Shown piece by piece: positions 25,901-37,396 of a stretch of DNA of 64,000 bases; the stretch's first letter is position 1; each line of letters starts with the position of its first letter. A model generated the notes under the pieces. The model made no database searches. It had not been told where the DNA came from and saw only the letters and a list, made by a program, of their open reading frames with translations. The stretch comes from Brevipalpus yothersi (taxonomy: Eukaryota; Arthropoda; Arachnida; Trombidiformes; Tenuipalpidae): the NCBI GenBank assembly GCA_003956705.1, contig QZCP01000108.1:28191-92190 (forward strand), written 5' to 3'. Made by a program: the position numbers and the translations under genes.

Positions 25901-26540
25901 GCCGATAGTACCTCGAAAACGTCCTTCCGCATATCCATCACATTCGATTGTTCGACCTCAACCACAACCTCCACAGACCCATTACACTAGTGAGCACACT
26001 ATGAGGCCAAAAGTTTATTATGAAAATCCTGATCATTTTGCCAAAAGTTTATCACTCATCAAGCCTGCCGATCAAGAGCGTTACCACATTCATCATCATG
26101 ATTCTGGTCCACAAAATGATGAGGAACCAGTGTACATCAATAAACTTCCGGATGATATTGATGATAAGCGACGACCAAGTCTGGTGGATTATCATTCTTA
26201 CGGTGGTCCTGCAGGTTATATTACCAATAAGCCATACCAGGCCGATGGATCGAATCGACATCGATCCCATAGGGCATACACGGAATTTAAGACTGGCTTA
26301 AGAGGACTTTTTCCGATGATCAATCGAAGTAAACAAGATCCATACTCAAGTGGATCACTGGCTGATGATGCATCGGAAAAAGTTAATTTCGTTCTGATGG
26401 AGCCATCAAGTATGCAAAATATTCAAAGTACACCCAAAGATGAGCTGGAATTGCCGACTGCAACAATTCAAACAACACTAGCTGATGAAAGTTTCAAAAA
26501 AATTACTGGAGCTCCACAAGCTCCACTGTATCGAGATTGA
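15181..26540 (+). CDS. Rebers-Riddiford (RR) cuticle protein
   Basis: Five exons, 15181..15228, 19502..19576, 24750..24856, 24996..25108 and 25195..26540, join in frame to 562 aa. Exons 1 and 2 together make one signal peptide whose hydrophobic core (VILGIL|ILISISWV) spans the junction. Residues about 53-110 are the RR chitin-binding domain (chitin_bind_4): PYQFGYEIEDGQGN, then GSYGYVDANGIYRKVEYIAD and EHGF. It is closest to the RR-1 pattern. The rest is a Pro/Tyr/His/Ser-rich tail with a PPPPPPP run. Such proteins bind chitin in the exoskeleton. Introns 1 and 2 (about 4.3 and 5.2 kb) are far longer than others here, and intron 1 contains an antisense gene. Phases and splice sites all agree; further exons inside the long introns cannot be excluded. 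Confidence 0.86.
15813..15847. repeat. (CT)n microsatellite in cuticle gene intron 1
   Basis: A pure CT run of about 35 bases, located in intron 1 of the cuticle gene between its first exon and the nested antisense gene. Confidence 0.93.
16052..16984 (-). CDS. Intronless secreted protein nested in the cuticle gene intron
   Basis: A single open frame of 310 aa starts at the ATG at 16984. An upstream ATG adds MWIRK and is less suited to a signal peptide. Residues 1-31 are a signal peptide (HLFSSIFFISFLFLFLTITT). A basic helical region with two cysteines (FVDCVAERE, EMLRCIGSSS) follows, then a Ser/Pro-rich linker (SPPPSPSSSSSP), then a C-terminal region with two more cysteines (VPCDQLEAGCVYEDELDG) and an amphipathic end. 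It lies antisense inside intron 1 of the RR cuticle gene. A polyadenylation signal AATAAA on the minus strand lies near 15980-15988. I do not recognise the family. Being intronless and nested suggests it may have arisen by retroposition, which is inference. Confidence 0.7.
   Translation of the reverse strand: MDHLFSSIFFISFLFLFLTITTTLTTSQEIQFPISSQPPEVQEAFRRRLTTYFPKDFQLPRNMDLIPFVDCVAEREGRNPSIDRVIRRLENYTKKRFMEEMLRCIGSSSPARVADRFRKRGDGRIEMFFIRLRYTLWAYLNQLKKQEKGKRPRTPSEAKSLSSPLESPLASPEVDQPDSLLPPTSPPPSPSSSSSPQVLPIVQPVQPLVSVQIGRFSGRPRVNVGLKLRPTILSTKNTDGSVNKITGSLVPCDQLEAGCVYEDELDGLGGVVVGALEDIGKSFNRLTGGLRRFHGDLKRFVNSGTNLLIG
19577..24749 (+). other. Intron 2 of the cuticle gene
   Basis: About 5.2 kb bounded by gtgagt and a polypyrimidine-cag acceptor. 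It contains CT/GA-rich tracts and several short chance frames, but no exon that I can support. Confidence 0.6.
19898..19952. repeat. (CT)n microsatellite in cuticle gene intron 2
   Basis: A pure CT run of about 55 bases, 320 bp after exon 2 of the cuticle gene. Interrupted CT-rich tracts recur at about 20780-20826 in the same intron. Confidence 0.93.
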
Positions 26541-27385
26541 TTGTATACATATTTTTCTTCTATTTCTCCAACTAATTAATTAATTCTCCTGTAATGTAAA
26601 TGGAAAAGCCATCATGCATCATTACCATTCTCTGCATAATTTTCTCAATATGATACGGATAGAATTTTCAAAGGCCATATGTCATATACATGTACTTTAA
26701 ATCAATCGAAGAGCAGCAGAAACAAAACTTTTGTACATTTGATCGCTATTTAAAAAGTCGTAAAAAATAAAAAAATTTACTCTAAAATAGATTGATGTAC
26801 CATTTTGATTTGGGAGAAAGTATGTTGCTGAAAATCATCTTACTTTCAATGGAATGTTTGCCAAAATTTGATGTGATTGACTTTCGTGTGATCACACAGT
26901 AACGAAATTCGCGGTCAACACTTCACCAAATCAAGGGTTACAATCGAATGACTTCTGAAAAACATCCAGAAACTTCAAACATTCTCTCTCTACCATTCAA
27001 TGTTCCTGATATTCTTTCTAAAAGATCATGCACAATTTCGATGGACTAGGATATGGGCTATATTTTTGAATAAGATAAATTTTTACACAGTTGCTCTGGT
27101 ATCATGAAATTTTGAAAATATGATCAAGAGATTATTTGGTCTAACATATGGAGAGAACTTTATTTAGAGAATGAGATTCATTTTCATCGCTACTGATTCA
27201 CGCAGATATTGTTTCAGGAAAATTTATTAATTTTAGTAATAAACAAGTAAGCAATCAACTGAGAAAAGAGTCCAAAAAGAGTTCAATCAATATGAATTGA
27301 TCGATACCTTTAATTCGGATTATTTCCGCAATCGATTTGTATATTCAGGGGCTAACTATTGGGAGAAATTGTTTTGAAATAAGAT

Positions 27386-27996
27386 TTACTCAGTTTTGAT
27401 TTCAGTCTCATAGGTAGTTTTCTTTCCAGTTCTAAGATCAGTTACTGATGTTTCAATTGTGGTTTCGTCACTGGAGTCACTTCCTCTCTTGATTTTTCGT
27501 TCGATCTCAACCTGAGGCATTTGTTGACCCATTGAGTCGTATGAGTTTCTTATCTGACCATCCATACCCATGTTCGGTGAAGACATGCCAGGCATGCTAG
27601 GTTGATTCATTGAGTAGGAAGGCATATTGGGTCGGGACATATCCATGGACATGTCCATAGACATTGGTGGCTTAGGAATTTGATAACTTTGATCTTGGTT
27701 TGGCTTCATGTCATAGCTTGGAGGCTTGAGAGTATTCATTTTATCCTGTTGACTCATCTTATGATCATCAGATGAATCGAACATATGTTTGATTCTTGAA
27801 GGTATACTCTTGATCACGTCAATGGGACCTTGCTCTGAAAGTACAATTAAATAGTCCAATCAGTTTTTCAGTATTTCATATTTCATATTTCATATTCCAG
27901 ATAAATGTATTCCACATCAGTAGATATGGTAGATATATACTTACGGGAAGGTGCAAAGAGAGCGACTAGAGCGACCAATAGAATGACGAACTTCAT
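27386..27996 (-). CDS. Small secreted Met/Pro/Ser-rich protein
   Basis: Exons 27996..27945 and 27834..27386 join by a 110 bp phase-1 intron to give 166 aa. Exon 1 is only the signal peptide (MKFVILLVALVALFAPS). The mature chain begins QQGPIDVIKSIPSRIKHMFD. It has a low-complexity middle with repeated Met-Asp, Met-Ser and Pro-Ser units (SMDMSMDMSRPNMPSYSM, SMPGMSSPNMGMDG), then a charged tail with KIKR, SSDETT and alternating T/E residues. There are no cysteines. The family is unrecognised. It is divergently paired with the gene at 29224-29627, which has the same signal-peptide exon plan and a similar core (LLVALV). A TATA box (28095-28102) and an initiator at about 28072 support the promoter. 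Confidence 0.77.
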
Positions 27997-28071
27997 CTTG
28001 AAAATTTTTTCGAGGTTCAATTGAATCTTTTCACTCAACTCTGATGTCTCCAACTAAAATTCGATTTGAAC

Positions 28072-28102
28072 TGATGTTTTTATAAATCATTCTCTCTTTA
28101 TA
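28072..28102 (-). promoter_or_regulatory. Core promoter: TATA box and initiator of the 27996 gene
   Basis: On the minus strand TATAAAGA (28102..28095) is followed 30 bases later by an arthropod initiator TCAGTT, with its A at about 28072. That spacing is normal for TATA-dependent promoters. A second TATAAAAA lies closer in. The ATG follows 76 bases after the presumed start. Confidence 0.6.
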
Positions 28103-29134
28103 CCGATCAAGTCAAAGCAGTGGAATCCATACATCACGACATTGTGTTTGCGCAAAAAAGACAATAAAAAATTTAGAACAATGCCATATGATTGATGAGC
28201 ATCATGATATTGACTTTCATTTTCAGCGAGAAATCCGCGAATCTATGTTCAAAACTTTTGGAACAGTTTTGAAACTTTACAGATTGAATAAGTTCCTTAG
28301 AAATATGCGCGAATGAAAATTTTCAAAAAATAATCAATCACATTAAGTAAGCTGTATGCATGCAATGGTCACATTTCAGTACTGATTGACAGGGTTCAGT
28401 TCCCTCTAGATGCAGATTCCACTCTGAGTTTACTTTGAGAGATAGGTTTTACTCAATGAAAGCCTAAATTTAAACCTGTATCAATTATTCAAGGTCCAAT
28501 ATTGATTCAATTCAACTTAAAATGGCGAATGAAGTTATTTGAGCCACAATAGGTATCGAAAAATCATCAATTATTCATTTGGTGGATGCAGCACACCTCA
28601 TAATACTTATGATTTTTGTAAGGCTGTAAAATTCAGTTATCGGTTGAATCTTTTTGTAGAGAAATGGGTGCAATTTGATTATACCAAGAAATGTTGCTCT
28701 GGATATTGGAGGAGAAATTTTGAAAAGAATGTTTGTAAAAATTCCCATGTGATCTAATCTCATGGATTCCGTAACCAGTTCGAATGAATCAATGACGAAA
28801 AACCGATTATATATTGTCTTTGTAAAGAGATAAGCTACTTCTAGCGCAATAGATGATGAATTATCTTGTAAAGCATCAAAAAGAATGACAGAGTATAATA
28901 AAAACACTTATCTATAGACGTCTGGACTGAAGCCTATGTATCATGGCCAGAGAGTTGGCACTAAGAATCCAAAAGAAATTGATTTGCTACTCGAACAATC
29001 CATGTAGCATTCATCATCAACCTGACTTTCGATCTCACACTTGATTTAATCAATCAACTCATATTGTTCAGGATTTTTTATTACCTCAAGTGCCAGCATG
29101 ATGAAATGACTAATGTGTGACATTAAGAGAGTGC

Positions 29135-29170
29135 TATAAAAACCGTCCGGATTGGAAAATATCTGCTCAG
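29135..29170 (+). promoter_or_regulatory. Core promoter: TATA box and initiator of the 29224 gene
   Basis: TATAAAAA at 29135-29142 is followed by TCAG at 29167-29170, placing the presumed start at about 29169, 34 bases after the TATA start and 55 bases before the ATG. The spacing and the initiator match arthropod core promoters. Confidence 0.62.
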
Positions 29171-29223
29171 ATCAAATTCACCTGAAGAATTCAATAAACC
29201 ATATAAATCAACAAATTTTTAAA

Positions 29224-29627
29224 ATGAAGTGCTTCTTCCTCCTCGTGGCTCTTGTCCTAGTCGTATGTCTCGTTCAATCAGGTAAGTTTGACTTCTATTT
29301 GTGATGAAATTCGATGAAATTAATTAATATCTTTGATTGCATTCCTTCTGGCTCACAGGAGACGCTAATGCTTTCACTGATATGGTCAAAAGTGGTAGCA
29401 AGTCTGCCATGGGAGCAATCCGAGGAAATCGAGGAAACAAGGGAAACAACAAGGGCCAACAGCCCCAAAAGCAGGGATTCCTTAGTAGAATGACCAGCAA
29501 AATTCCAGGTATGGGAAACTCACAATCCAAGACTCCAAGTGCCTCCGGACGAATGACCATTCCAGGATTTGGTGGAAAAGGTCCATCAGTCCAAGCCTCA
29601 GCTCAAGTACCACAAGGAGGACGCTAA
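29224..29627 (+). CDS. Small secreted Gly/Ser/Gln-rich protein
   Basis: Exons 29224..29281 and 29359..29627 join by a 77 bp phase-1 intron to 108 aa. Exon 1 encodes the signal peptide (MKCFFLLVALVLVVCLVQS). The mature protein is basic and low in complexity: RGNRGNKGNNKGQQPQ, then SKIPGMGNSQSK and GFGGKGPSVQASAQ, ending GGR. It has no cysteines. The terminal Gly-Gly-Arg could in principle permit amidation, but no dibasic sites flank a clear peptide. A TATA box and initiator lie upstream. The exon/intron plan and signal peptide resemble the divergent neighbour at 27386-27996, so diverged duplicates are possible. Function unknown; secreted is the only safe statement. Confidence 0.77.
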
Positions 29628-31133
29628 TGATCCATATGATCAGTGATGTGAAAATTTGATAATCAGTTCTCCATCACAGCTCTCAATTTTGAGTGATTGT
29701 GTATAAGAAATTATTTTCCATCTTCAAGTTGATCTGTACCAATTCTTCTGGCATATTAAAAGTTTCCTAAAAATAATAGCTGCAAAAATTTTAGAAGCAA
29801 ATATCGTTGAATGAGAATCGATAGTGATATCACCCCAATATCATTAATATACTTAGATGAAAAATGATCGTAGATCAGAAAATGAAATAACAATTGATGG
29901 ATTATAAAGTATGACATTCCACTGTATTTGAGTATATGTCATCCCTGTGGAATCTCAGCATAGTTTCCTCGTTCTCTGGGATTTTTGTGGTTACTTTTCT
30001 CCGCTTGGAAAGAAGTTCGAATGAAAAACACAATCAGCTTGCCAAGAATTAAGATTGAAAATCAAACAAAGTTCCGAAATAGAGGTTTACAAGAGGTTCA
30101 ATCGGTTTTGGATATTCAGATGAATTGAGAGGTGGAGTTCGATTTTTAATTTTCAGTCTAATGTTGGCTTGCACAATGTTGCACAATAATATATGATGAA
30201 AGATGTCAAAGGACTAGAAAAAGAGCAAAAACACCAATTTTTTACTAAGAAAAAAATCTTGATTCCGATAGTTGAGAAAAAACGATTAATTGTAGCACGT
30301 TTTCGGGTAGATGAATCTCAAATATTTTATCCCATTCTATCGGCTTGTTTTCTGTCATCTACAAAACGTGTTCTAGTAAAAACTTATAGATAATATTCAA
30401 AAAGTTCATTTCCTCGAATTCAAAAAATCGAGAGAAGAGAAAAGATCGGACAAAGTCATCAAAAAAATTTGTAGAAATTCGAAACTCAACTGATAATTCC
30501 TCTGACTTTCATCAAACAGTCAAAATAGGTATCAATGGCAATGCTTATAACCAAATTCGTATTCTCATGAAAATAGAAATACTTCTATACATACAAATAA
30601 TCACGATAACGAAAAATATTTTCCCTATTTTCATGAGATGATTTAAACAAAATGACTATTTAACAAATGAATTACTCATTTCAATTAGAATCTCACAATT
30701 TTTGTGGGATCAAAAAAAGATCAATTTTCTTATAATAGAAGTATAAAACATTGATATAAGTAGGAAGAATTATCAAAGGGGAAAATCTCAGTTGATTGAC
30801 TCATCACCTCGCTAAAGGAGTTAAATCATATCAAAGTAGAGAAAATATTCGAAAAAGGAATTATTTTGGGCGAATAAAATTTTATTATGAAGCCCAGTAA
30901 GAAAATTGGTAAGAAAATTGAAGAAATACGAAAGTTATCTAGTGAGCATGCGCAGCTAAGAGGGAATAAAAAAAATGCGCCTCGTGATTCGCCTTTCCTC
31001 CTCGTGAAATCAACAGAGTTACACTTTTTTTTTGCACACACTTTCTTATTAAAATTAATTAATTAACCTGTTTGTGATTTAATATACATTGATTCGATAT
31101 CATACGTGGAGTGTTTAATGGTAAAATAGTGTG
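29628..31133. other. Intergenic, upstream of NAA25
   Basis: Very AT-rich, with oligo-A and oligo-T runs. The last few hundred bases are the NAA25 upstream region. No gene was recognised. Confidence 0.5.
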
Positions 31134-34100
31134 ATGGCTTTTCGTAATATTTCCGATAATTCAGTCAATGAGAGACGATTACGACCGATATATGGTGAGC
31201 ATGTTTTTGGATACATATCATGAGTGCCGAATTGTTTATATATACATGTATGAATGTGTGTGTATATGTATATTCTCGCCGCCATTCTTGCTTTGATGGG
31301 GTGGATTGCGATAAGAGGCAATTTTTTTCTTCACCTGTGTATAATTATGCTTATGTCCTGTTTACAGATTGCCTGGAGAATGGTAATAACAAGAAAGCTC
31401 TTCAAGAGGCCGAAAAACTTCTCAAAAAACAGAAAGATCTTCAATGTGCCCGAGCTTTAAAAGGTTTGGCTCTTCTTCGCTCGCATCAGATGCAAAAATG
31501 TATGCAAATTTTGGCACAAGTTCGACAGGAAGTACCTACCGATGATTGCACACTACAAACGATGGCTGTTTGTTACAAAGAATTGAATATGGGTAAGAGA
31601 ATGATGTGTTACTCGTGAACTCCATCATACTAATTCGTGGAAATATTTTTTTCTCCTCTTCTTCGATCACAGTTGAATGCATTGTTGATATTTACGAAAG
31701 AGCATCGGAAAAAAATCCTCAAAGTGAAGAACTTATGGCTGCCTTATTTTTGGCACATGTTCGAATGGGCAATTTTAAGAAGCAACAACAAGTGGCTCTC
31801 AATCTCTACAAATTGAAGTCTACTAGGAACAGTTATTACTTTTGGGCGATCATGAGTGTTTACATGCAGGTTTGTGTGAGACTTTTGTCTAAGAATTTTT
31901 TGGATTGTTATTATTCTCTCTTTTTCTCAATGTTCAGGCTGTCACTGCCAAAGATCAAGAAGTATCTAAGAAAATGTTATTACCTCTGGCTCAAAAAATG
32001 TGCAAGAAGATTATCACCGACGAAAAAATTCATTCAGAAAATGAACTTCTAATCTATCTGATGGTCCTAGAAAAGCAAGGAAACTACACTGAAATGTTGA
32101 AAGTTATTAACAGTCCGCTTTCCAAGTATCTCTCCGATCATTTGGACTTTCTTAAGAGGCGTAAAGCAGCACTTTATCTCAAAGTTGGCCTCTATCAAGA
32201 GGCTTTCGAAACTTTGCGAACACTAATCGACTCTCATACGGATCAACTCGAATACTATCTTCAACTCTGTGAGGCTGCGTTTGCGCTACATGAGAAGTGC
32301 TCCGAAAATCAAGACGACAAAGCAACTAATCAGTCTTCCTGTTATGTTAAGCGAAGTTTGGACATCATTTCACGAAATATCAGTAGAACTGAGCGATCAG
32401 GATCCACTGGAAAAAAAAGTTCAGGGAATCATTCGCATCGTAAAAGCTCAATCCGCGGGCCTTATATAGCTAGAATTGAACTATATGAAATGATTAACGC
32501 TAAAGAAAGCTCAACTTGTTTCTTCCCTCGCCTGTTATCATCGATATCCTCAAATTACTGTGATCTTCTCTTCAATTATCATGTTCTTTTTGGGCATAAG
32601 GAGGCATGTTATTATGATATGGCATACTTATTCAACAAGTATAATAGATCTAATGAAGATATATCTGAGGTGAGTTTATAGATGATTCAAATTGGTATCT
32701 TTTATCTTAATATGGCTCCTTTTTACAGATTATTGAAAGAATTAAGTCCTCGTGTAATCCAAGAAAGGAGAAAATTTCTAATCTTGATGAAATGTTTCGC
32801 TACTTATGCCTTATCAGATTAGAGCATCATTGTGGCAAAACATCTACCCTGAGTATCGAGGAAACAAATTCTCTCGTTGCTGAACTAGTGGATTATTGTG
32901 ATCAAGCCATGGATTTCTCATCAAAATCTATCTCGAGCGACTTTCAACCTTGTGATACCTTCATGCTGACTCTTTTCAACATTATGGTCAATCAAGCAAT
33001 GAAGGATGATGTATATCTGATGAATTTGATATGCATTTTAGAGCGATCCCTCCTAAAAAGCCCATCAAACTATGCTAGTAAACTGTGCCTGATTAAGCTT
33101 TACAACTCTATTGGAGCTTCCAAATGTAGCTCTGAATGGTTCGAGTCTTTGGATATAAAGCATTTACAGCAAGATACTCTCGGCTATTTAATACTGGATG
33201 CCTTAATGATGACTGGCCTATTCTCACTTTCATTCAGAAAAAATAGTCAAGTGTCTAGTTTCTACAGTGTCAACGCTAGAGATGTAAGATTCTGTAAAGA
33301 AATATCCTCTTTTGACCACTTCTCGACTCACTTCTCCATTCTTATTTCAGTCCTTCGATTACTTGGTCTCTTTTTACAAAATTGGCAATTTCAACAAGAT
33401 AGAAGAAATTATGAAATATATGGAAAGATTAACTCTTTCTATTGATAATTCCTCCGCTGAAGTCGACCGAATGGTAATCTCTTCCATATTGAAACCAAAA
33501 AAGTGAGGGAAAAAATCTTCAATTCAATCCATTCTGCAACCAACTCAATTATGAATTTTTTCCTCTTTTCAGTTGGGAATCCTTCGTTGATGCCATAATT
33601 CTTTTAGATACAAATTCGGACAAGATTTACTTATGCGCCAACAATTTATGTGATAATCGTGATTTTACGGTGTTTCGTATCTTTGACCCATTGACTCAAA
33701 AAAAGATGGACGTGAACCGTGAGCGTTATTTCAAAGATCAAATTGAATGGATAAGACTGAGGTGCCTTCTGATGAAAACTATGATTTCTGCCTTCCATCT
33801 TTTCACTAAAGATGGCTCAAGTCCTACCAATATAAGTGAAGATGTCACCTCTAAGGGTGCCAAATCTGAATCGGAGAAAGATGACGTTTTTCCAAAGTTC
33901 TTAGACCATTTGAGAGCTAAATTCAACGAACTTAGAGAAAAATCTCTTCATTTTGACATTGTAAGTTTCATTCCTTCCCACTTAACCAGATTTCCCCAAT
34001 CTTAATCTTATTTGCAGACACCTCTTCAAGGGACTCAACCCTCAAGACTTAATTACTACCTCAGTAGAGATTATTTGGGAGTTATTTTAGAGCTTTTTGA

Positions 34101-34725
34101 GGAAGTTAAAAGTATTTATTTCTGTTCAAAAGAGAACCAGGCGTCAGTTAACAGGAATTGGCTGGAAAAGTTGGATAATATTGTGCAAAGTATTGCCCAA
34201 GATCTCAGAAAGGTTGAAAATCTTCAATCAACCACTAAGTTGCTTGCAAATATTGTATTTTTGGTTGAAACTTTCAGCTTCATAACATGGATCCTAGCAA
34301 TTGTTAATGATTTTCTGAAAAAAAAGATCGCTCTAGCAAAAAAGAACAGAAAGAAGAATCCTGAAGAGTTCCTAGATCTTGGTCTACTTAGTGAACAATT
34401 CAATTCCTCCTTATTAGTTGTTGATTCATCGGCTAATGAGTTTCTCAATTCTCTCTCTTCTTTCAATTGTAATCATCTCTCCACTTTTCAACCGAATTTG
34501 AGCTGTTTTCCTTCTAAAGGTGTTTATTTATTGAATCAACAGGTAAGGTTTCTATTTCTCCTTACAATTGGTATTAATATTCTCATTCACTAATCCTCAC
34601 AGAAATTTGCGAAAACATTTGAAAGCACGGTGGAAAAGATTGGGCTTAGTTATCACGAATCAATCACCGAGATTCGATATCAATTGACCAACAGAATGAA
34701 ATTTTTGTCATCTCTTAAGCTCTGA
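31134..34725 (+). CDS. NAA25: N-terminal acetyltransferase B auxiliary subunit NAA25 (psidin/Mdm20)
   Basis: Nine exons join in frame to 985 aa (human about 972): 31134..31194, 31368..31592, 31673..31869, 31938..32669, 32729..33283, 33351..33502, 33573..33960, 34018..34542 and 34603..34725. NAA25 is the TPR-repeat scaffold that binds NAA20 to form the cytosolic NatB complex, which acetylates nascent proteins starting Met-Asp/Glu/Asn/Gln. The start RRLRPIYDCLENGNNKKALQ matches the family's first TPR. Later landmarks are the helical repeats through about residue 250, RGPYIARIEL, and SFDYLVSFYKIGNF. Exon 1 (20 codons) carries the start. The gene is convergent with the glucose-6-phosphatase gene, whose stop lies 425 bp away. 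Confidence 0.95.
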
Positions 34726-35150
34726 TTGCTTGATGAAAACCTTTTTCATTTGTAAAATTTTTGAAATCATTTTCTAACATTCTTAATAAGCTCTCGAAAC
34801 TAGACGAAACTTGCACCATCGTCTTTTTTACACGTTTCTTGCTTACTTGTGAAAAAAAGTTAGTAAGCTTCACCTCATTCCGATAAGCTAATCGCACAAG
34901 TCATTTGGAGATTTCTGTGAGTACGGAAGAGTTTTCCAGTAAAAACTCAATGATTCTAGTGCCTCAACTCATCAAATACCGATACCGAATAACGACAGAA
35001 GTGTTTTCTCATATGAACATTCATTTTATTGATGATTTGAATTCAAAGAGATCGTGAAATCTGTTGATAATAACAATAATAATATATACACAATATACAT
35101 TTGAAAGGGGGAAATTTTTTACAGGGGAAGGGAAAACGATAAATAATGAA

Positions 35151-36296
35151 CTAGTTTGACTTGACCTTGGGATTACTAATCCTGGCCACAAAGTAAGGTA
35201 CAAGTGCAACTAGGATGTAGGCAAGAATGGCATGAGAAGCCATTGCCAAAGAGTAGAAGACTAAAGTGCTGTACATGGGTAGCTTGATGAGTTCATACAG
35301 TTTGCAGGTGCCAACAGCCAGCATGGCGCACACAATTTTTGAGGTCATACTCAAATTGACCTTTGAGACATACTGGGTGTATTGGGATGTGAGGCCGATG
35401 CCCATGCCGAGAAAGAAACCGACATATCGCATCATTGAAAAGAAAGGGGTTGTATCTAGATGAACATATTCTCGCTTGGCACACCATTTGAGAGCTCGGT
35501 CAACCGACCACATTGGATTCATACCAAACATTCTGAGAACAGCATAAGTTGTCATAGCAGAAAGGAAAAGACCAAGTGAGCCAATTATGTAGCTTCGACG
35601 AGACATCTGATCGGTGTTCAAATTGCTGACCAAAATAGCGACCGCAACACCGATGATGCCACCGAGAACACATTGATGGGGGAAATGTGCAGCAATGTAA
35701 ATTCTGGACAAGCTAACAGCTGCCAATATGATGGTATAGATAGCCCAGGCGATCTTACTGAAAATATTGTTCTTCGATTCGGACGATTGACGTTTGAGCA
35801 GAGCTTCAATCAGAATATACCAAACGGAAGCAGTGACCATGGCATGACCTGATGGGCTGCCAGGGCCAGTCTCACAAGTCACTTTGAATTGTTGGACATC
35901 AGGTAGAGTTGTATTACTGTAGACTGGAGTTTCATGGATCCACCAGTATGGACGTTCACCATGGAGAATCCATTTCAGGATCTGATTTGACCATTCTGCA
36001 ATCACAGCAACCCACATGATCTTACGACCAGTGTACCTATCCAATGAGTACAGAAGAGGAGCATAGAACAAAAAGGCATATCGGGGATCGAAAAGGTTGG
36101 AGATCATGAACATCAGTGTGCTTTGCTCTTGAAACCTGTGTAAGCAAAAGAGTCGAAACGTTAGTGTAATGTTCTCTTGATCAATGCGCTTGGTTACTTG
36201 TGATGAATTAGATCGTGATCAAACTTACCTGCTTTGCAGAAGAGCAATTGCGGAAATACTGTTCTCGTGAACCAAATCCATAGCATCAGCAATCAT
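35151..36296 (-). CDS. G6PC: Glucose-6-phosphatase catalytic subunit
   Basis: Exons 36296..36229 and 36135..35151 join in phase 2 to 350 aa (human 357). The enzyme hydrolyses glucose 6-phosphate in the ER membrane, the last step of gluconeogenesis and glycogenolysis. The phosphatidic-acid-phosphatase signature is complete: K77-x6-R84-P (KWILHGERP), PSGH with H120, and SR(167)IYIAAH(173). CETGPGSPSGHAM is nearly identical to the vertebrate enzyme. About nine membrane segments are visible. The C-terminus ends KVKSN, without a perfect KKxx retrieval signal. Only one intron is seen, against four in mammals. The substrate call rests on strong overall similarity to G6PC rather than to generic PAP2 proteins. 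Confidence 0.95.
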
Positions 36297-37314
36297 TTTC
36301 GCAAATATTCGTTTTTGTAACGACAAGTGAATATAACTTTCAAAATTAAGATTTGGAAAAGTGTTTAAATAAAGAGTTTAAAAGCGAGTTGAGAGCAAGA
36401 AAAAATGTATCGCAAAACAAAAAGGGAAGCAAAATTTGAGTTCGCTTTGTTGTTGACTCTTTCACATTCAACTTCGATACTGAAAGTTCGTCGGACGAAG
36501 CTCAGCCTTTCATAGTCTGGCGAATCGTGTTTACCCCGAATGATAGGTGACGTATCAAGGATATTCCCTCCTCCTTGTTTCCAGAACCTCTTGAGTTTCC
36601 CATGGCTCTTTTCCCCCTTGTTTATTATGATGACTTCACACGATTGGGTGAGAAAGATTCACGATAGGCTTTCCCCTTTTGCCACTCTTCCCAACGAACT
36701 CTTGCCTACCATCTACAACGAATACCTTCGTCGGACGACACTTAGCATAGTAACTGACCAGGCAAACAAGTCAGATAGTGTGAGCAATCATCACATGGCC
36801 AGACTGACTTCCCTGGCTGATCCTTGATCAGCATCGGAGCCATCGTTGGAAAACACCATGCGATAAGTCCTTGATCTCCCCTGATTACATCATTCTGACA
36901 TCAGGTAGCTCCCAAGGATATCAGTTGCTTTTTCTCTCACTATTTCTCTCTTCCTAGCTCTCTCTACTTCTCTCATCTACAGTAGGCAAAAGAGAGAGAG
37001 CATCTTTATCGCTCTCGATTGAGTTGCCAATTCCCTTGGATACAAGAGAGAAGAGGGGCTGATTAGTTTGGTTACGCTGTATTGCGAGGAAAACACGATC
37101 AGCGTAAAAAGTCTATTTGACCTGGCTCTAGCGACCTGATAAGATTGTTAGTAAGGAAAGTATCTGAATACATCATGATAAAACCGATCACTTGATCAAA
37201 GGCCACCCGATTATTATTGGCAACTGATATAAATTAATCAGACTTTTCAATTGAACTTTCTACTCGCTAACAATCGTAGGTAATCATCCTTTCCCTCGTT
37301 TGGCGCGCATATTT

Positions 37315-37316
<2 letters not shown>

Positions 37317-37375
<59 letters not shown>

Positions 37376-37396
37376 ACACACACACACACACACACA
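37317..37396. repeat. Compound (CT)n-(CA)n microsatellite
   Basis: About 54 bases of CT are followed by TTT and about 20 bases of CA. It sits in the gene-poor stretch upstream of the glucose-6-phosphatase gene. Confidence 0.95.

Noticed and set aside
28539..28907. Overlapping frames of 72 and 110 codons on opposite strands
   Set aside because: No signal peptide, splice support or recognisable motif; they lie in the shared upstream region of two secreted-protein genes and look like chance in AT-rich DNA.
36540..36827. Plus-strand frame of 95 codons in the gene-poor stretch
   Set aside because: No recognised domain, no flanking splice structure and no promoter; kept only as a possibility in the intergenic note.
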